A DNA stretch of 33,034 bases from a virus, in IMG/VR virus record IMGVR_UViG_3300020442_004113, positions 1 through 33,034 of that record, one strand, 5' to 3'. A model generated the notes under the pieces. It made no database searches. It saw nothing but the letters and a program-made list of their open reading frames with translations, and had not been told where the DNA came from. The position numbers were made by a program, and so were the translations under genes. Numbering within the stretch: the stretch's first letter is position 1; each line of letters opens with the position of its first letter. Shown here piece by piece: positions 30,061 to 33,034 of the stretch.

Positions 30061-31904
30061 TAGATACTAACTTGTAAATTTGCAGTTTGTCTATCTGTTC
30101 TTGCAGTTGCCGATGATCTTCCAACGTCAAGTGCAAGAATATAATTACGTAGTGGTTCTACTTTTGAATCACTTTGTGGTGTTGCAGCTATCTTAATAAA
30201 TGTATTACCACTAATAACTTGACTTGGATTTAAACCAATAATTGACACACTTCCTTTTGCAGGATTATATCCACCTACATTATCAAGTAAAATATTTCCA
30301 TCTAGATCAAATATTTGTAATGTTGTGGTTTTCAATTGATTTTTAATTTGTGCTGGTATTCCATTAAATTCAAATGTGTCTGATTGAATTCTGTGAAAAA
30401 TATCATCTGGTGTGGCTATTGCTACAGGGAAATTTAAGGTTTTTGTATTTTGAACATTTAATGTAACTTCTAATCTCATTTGTATTTTTAAATCAATGTC
30501 ATTTGATAAAATGGCCTTATCAAGTGCATCAATTTCTGTCATTAAATTAGACTTTCTAAATACCTGACCAAAGTCTCTTAAGGACTGCACAAAATATGTT
30601 TTAATAAAATTAAAGACTTCGTCTTCCATTGCTCCTAAAGTTTTACCAGTTAAACCAGGATCAAATTGGAAATTATTATTTAATTCTAAAAATACAAATT
30701 CAGGATCAATAAATTCCGGTTTAATTGACATTACAGAAAGATTGGTAGTATAATTTGTGACAATTGCATCCTTAACGGCCTGCTGTACAGTTGACGATGT
30801 TCCGTCAGTAAAATTAATTGCTATGTAAACCTTACCATAATCAATAGGAATATTTTCATCACCACTCCACACGGATACCGAAGAAACCTGTGGAAAATTA
30901 CTTTCAATCATTGCCTTATAATCCAAAGATGTTACAAGTCTTTGTTGTCCAGCATATGCAATAGGAGCAAGTTGCCGTATGGATTCTATTGATTGCTTAG
31001 CTGCACCACCACTTGATTCTGTATTCGTTACGATCGAAAGTGAATATTCAATACCATTAACGGTAATGCCAGAAACAGGAACAAATACATTACCATTATT
31101 AGCCAAGGCACCCTTACATGACAAATATGTTACTACAATTTTTTCACCAGGTTCTGGAGATTTACCATATGAAACACCATCACCAAAATTTAATTCGTAA
31201 AATCCGTTTGGCGATTCATGAATTGCATAAAAGGTTGTATTAGCATCAATTGTAATTGCTTGACTGAGTGGAGTATATGTTGTAAAATTGGAAGAACTAG
31301 AAGTTTCAAATACATTTACATCAGCTAACATTGTATCAATTGTTTCATCTGGAATTATGTAAATTTGTCTTTCAGTTTTTTCACCCACTAAAAATGTTTT
31401 TGTTTTTTCTACACCTTCATAAATTGCAATATTTGTGCCACCTGATGAATTTTTAAATACATATAATCCTGTACCATCGTCACTTGCATTAATTGCTTCT
31501 CTTGTTCTAAATGTATATGATATACCATCAACTGAACTTGTAAATTGTTTCCCTTTGGGTATATTTAATTTTGCAGGACGACCAGAAACACTGGATAAAT
31601 TTACAGAAATATTAATTAGTGCATTTGCAGCAGTACGGGATCTTGTTTCATAACCCAACATCTGCGCATGTGATATAACGGAACTTCTTAATTGTGCCGA
31701 AGTTAAAAATGATTCATTCATTGCAAAGTTAGCAGTAAGGCCATTTACATGTGTGTTATATGCCAAAACATCTAGGATATTTGACATACCAGATGCTTCA
31801 AAATCATAACTAGAAAATTCAGTTTTACTTTTTAGAAAATTTTTCAGACTCGACTTGATATTATTAAAGTCCAAATCGGATGATTTTACTGTACTAGTTG
31901 CCAT
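30060..31904 (-). CDS. 6: Baseplate wedge subunit gp6-like
   Basis: 614 residues (T4 gp6 has 660). The N-terminal block FSSYDFEASGMSNILDVLAY, then NTHVNG (residues 30-55), with DFNNIKSSLKNFLKS before it and MNESFLTSAQLRSSV after, is the hallmark of gp6 and the wider baseplate J-like family. Two gp6 chains per wedge form the inner ring of the baseplate that triggers sheath contraction. LVTSLDYKAMIESNFPQVSSV, a further conserved part, is visible in the middle (around residues 320-345). It lies directly next to the gp25 gene with no intergenic base, as expected for translational coupling. Confidence 0.9.
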   Translation of the reverse strand: MATSTVKSSDLDFNNIKSSLKNFLKSKTEFSSYDFEASGMSNILDVLAYNTHVNGLTANFAMNESFLTSAQLRSSVISHAQMLGYETRSRTAANALINISVNLSSVSGRPAKLNIPKGKQFTSSVDGISYTFRTREAINASDDGTGLYVFKNSSGGTNIAIYEGVEKTKTFLVGEKTERQIYIIPDETIDTMLADVNVFETSSSSNFTTYTPLSQAITIDANTTFYAIHESPNGFYELNFGDGVSYGKSPEPGEKIVVTYLSCKGALANNGNVFVPVSGITVNGIEYSLSIVTNTESSGGAAKQSIESIRQLAPIAYAGQQRLVTSLDYKAMIESNFPQVSSVSVWSGDENIPIDYGKVYIAINFTDGTSSTVQQAVKDAIVTNYTTNLSVMSIKPEFIDPEFVFLELNNNFQFDPGLTGKTLGAMEDEVFNFIKTYFVQSLRDFGQVFRKSNLMTEIDALDKAILSNDIDLKIQMRLEVTLNVQNTKTLNFPVAIATPDDIFHRIQSDTFEFNGIPAQIKNQLKTTTLQIFDLDGNILLDNVGGYNPAKGSVSIIGLNPSQVISGNTFIKIAATPQSDSKVEPLRNYILALDVGRSSATARTDRQTANLQVSI

Positions 31905-32351
31905 TTATCTTAACCTTGTCAATGTTAAATCAAGCACTACCAATTCAGATGTACTTAATACTTGAAATTCTACTGTGACTACCACTTCATTTCTTGAAGG
32001 ATATACATTACCATCAACTCTTGTTACTTGAGCCCTTGGTTCATATAAATCAACTGTCTCTATAATTCTATCTGCTAATATATCAAAATCAGTGTCAGTA
32101 TCCAATTCAAAAAGAAAATCATTTAAATTACCACCAAAAGACATTTTAAAAGGTTTTTCAGTATAATTTGTCATAAGGAGATTTTTAACAGATTGTTTTA
32201 CATCTGCTGCATCAAGTTTTTTAAATATATCACCAGATGGTTTTGCTGTAAATGTTAAATCAATATCCTTATATTGTTGCTCTCTTGCAGATACAAGTTG
32301 AGTACTTGCAAGATTACCGTCCTCAATAGAAAATGCTTTGGTTACTGCCAT
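31905..32351 (-). CDS. 25: Baseplate wedge subunit gp25-like
   Basis: 148 residues (T4 gp25 has 132). E104-P105-R106 in DLYEPRAQV is the EPR motif conserved in gp25 and in TssE of type VI secretion, which sits where the wedge core meets the sheath and starts sheath assembly. DLTFTAKPSGDIFKKLDAAD and VKQSVKNLLMTNYTEKPF fit the N-terminal half of the family. The TATAAATA box is only 7 bases before the ATG and no Shine-Dalgarno sequence lies between, so a transcript from that box would be nearly leaderless. Confidence 0.9.
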   Translation of the reverse strand: MAVTKAFSIEDGNLASTQLVSAREQQYKDIDLTFTAKPSGDIFKKLDAADVKQSVKNLLMTNYTEKPFKMSFGGNLNDFLFELDTDTDFDILADRIIETVDLYEPRAQVTRVDGNVYPSRNEVVVTVEFQVLSTSELVVLDLTLTRLR

Positions 32352-32358
32352 AGTGTAC

Positions 32359-32366
32359 TATTTATA
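32359..32366 (-). promoter_or_regulatory. T4-type late promoter box next to the gp25 start
   Basis: An exact TATAAATA on the minus strand in the 20-base gap before gp25, 7 bases from its ATG. It is the first late box visible for the baseplate genes in this window. Confidence 0.65.
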
Positions 32367-32371
32367 TCCTT

Positions 32372-33034
32372 TTATAGGCATTCAATAATTTCATTTGTAC
32401 TTTGCACAAAGTTATTATATCGTGTTTCAATTAGATTATCAAATGATGCCTCGTAATTTGAACTTAATTCTGGCATTATAAGAATAATTTGTGCAGTTAA
32501 TGTACCACCTTTTGGATTAAACGTATCATAACTTAATATCATTTTTTGAAATTGTAATGAATCTTTCCACCAAGATGCAAGATCAAATGTTTTCTTTAGG
32601 TCAATGTTACCTGTTCTGTCATGTAATTCGTAAACAACACATCTACCTTTTGATTTTAAATCATTTACACCAAGTGTTGTCATGCCTTCATTTACATATT
32701 TACGATATATTCCCTCGGCAACTATAAGGCGATGTTCACTATACACATCATTATCGACCATAATTGCTCTATTTGCATTTGCATTTAATAAAAGATTACG
32801 TGCAATTTTAACCTTTTCACTATTATCAATTACATGATCAAACGTGATTGAATCTCCACAACCACCCAAAAATCTTCCTATAACAATTCCCTGTGCAAGT
32901 TCAGTACGAGATGTAATAATTTTACCATCAGGTTTATACACAGGACTAATTGTAATGGATCGTTTTCCATCAAGTACAGAACCTTTAAATCTTTTTGTTT
33001 CACCGCCTGGATTTTTACCTAAAATTTTCTTAGA
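32372..33034 (-). CDS. Partial structural-region protein, 5' end beyond window
   Basis: The frame is open to the right edge (at least 220 residues). The first candidate start inside the window is a GTG at 32941, but coding continues upstream (KKILGKNPGGETKRFKGSVL leading into ITISPVYKPDGKI), so the gene begins outside. The visible part is mixed alpha/beta: VIGRFLGGCGDSITFDHVID, SKGRCVVYELHDRTG, WWKDSLQFQKMILSYDTFNP and the helical end EASFDNLIETRYNNFVQSTN. Lying directly before gp25, it could be a further tail or baseplate component. I do not recognise the family; it does not resemble T4 gp53. No membrane segment is visible. Confidence 0.6.
   Translation of the reverse strand, partial: SKKILGKNPGGETKRFKGSVLDGKRSITISPVYKPDGKIITSRTELAQGIVIGRFLGGCGDSITFDHVIDNSEKVKIARNLLLNANANRAIMVDNDVYSEHRLIVAEGIYRKYVNEGMTTLGVNDLKSKGRCVVYELHDRTGNIDLKKTFDLASWWKDSLQFQKMILSYDTFNPKGGTLTAQIILIMPELSSNYEASFDNLIETRYNNFVQSTNEIIECL

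Noticed and set aside
32372-33034. T4 gp53 homolog upstream of gp25
   Set aside because: The position is suggestive, but the visible residues do not match the gp53 pattern that I know, so it is left unnamed.

Overview
The window is a late, structural stretch of an AT-rich, T4-like contractile-tailed phage (myovirus), most probably marine. Recognisable T4 baseplate genes run on the minus strand from the right edge: gp25 (with its Glu-Pro-Arg motif), gp6, a short gp7 that keeps only the C-terminal part, a protein with a gp9-like N-terminal motif, and gp8. Seven exact copies of the T4-type late promoter box TATAAATA lie on the minus strand just upstream of genes. The tail-fibre modules are those common in marine T4-like phages (LKRSS and GELA starts, LDGQ...YYLDYNNF repeats, YLNG beta repeats, TYHGMFAHVH segments). 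The host cannot be read from the sequence; the low G+C and module set would suit a SAR11-type or cyanobacterial host, which is inference.

Layout, in order of transcription on the minus strand. (1) 33034-26397: baseplate wedge (partial unknown protein, gp25, gp6, gp7-like, gp9-like adaptor, gp8). (2) 26386-20260: a 1369-residue structural protein ending in a Hint (intein/Hedgehog-like) domain, a GNAT-like protein and a second large structural protein. (3) 20257-16496: a coiled-coil protein, two paralogous Asp-Ser-Ala-rich adaptor-like proteins, a 392-residue protein and a conserved-looking acidic protein. (4) 12266-16533, on the plus strand and visibly more AT-rich: five overlapping genes for two paralogous GT-A glycosyltransferases, a radical SAM protein with a C-terminal SPASM/twitch-like cysteine region, a 2-oxoglutarate/Fe(II) oxygenase and a third GT-A protein. 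A methyltransferase-like gene (12267-11716) leaves from the same point on the minus strand; its start codon overlaps that of the first glycosyltransferase in the tetranucleotide CATG. (5) 11658-1, minus strand: the tail-fibre region, with a BppU-like protein, a 421-residue fibre, an 1851-residue modular fibre containing a cupredoxin-like domain with a near-complete type-1 copper ligand set, five small or medium fibre-tip and accessory genes, and a fibre of at least 618 residues cut by the left edge.

How it fits together: regions 1-3 build the baseplate and its fibre attachment points; region 5 encodes the host-recognition fibres, built by shuffling a few repeat modules; the oppositely oriented enzyme cassette between them probably modifies a glycan or a peptide, either on the fibres or on the host surface. 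Gene packing is extreme: no gap reaches 60 bases, and stops, starts and promoter boxes often overlap. I saw no tRNA, rRNA, integrase, transposase, CRISPR array or clear terminator.
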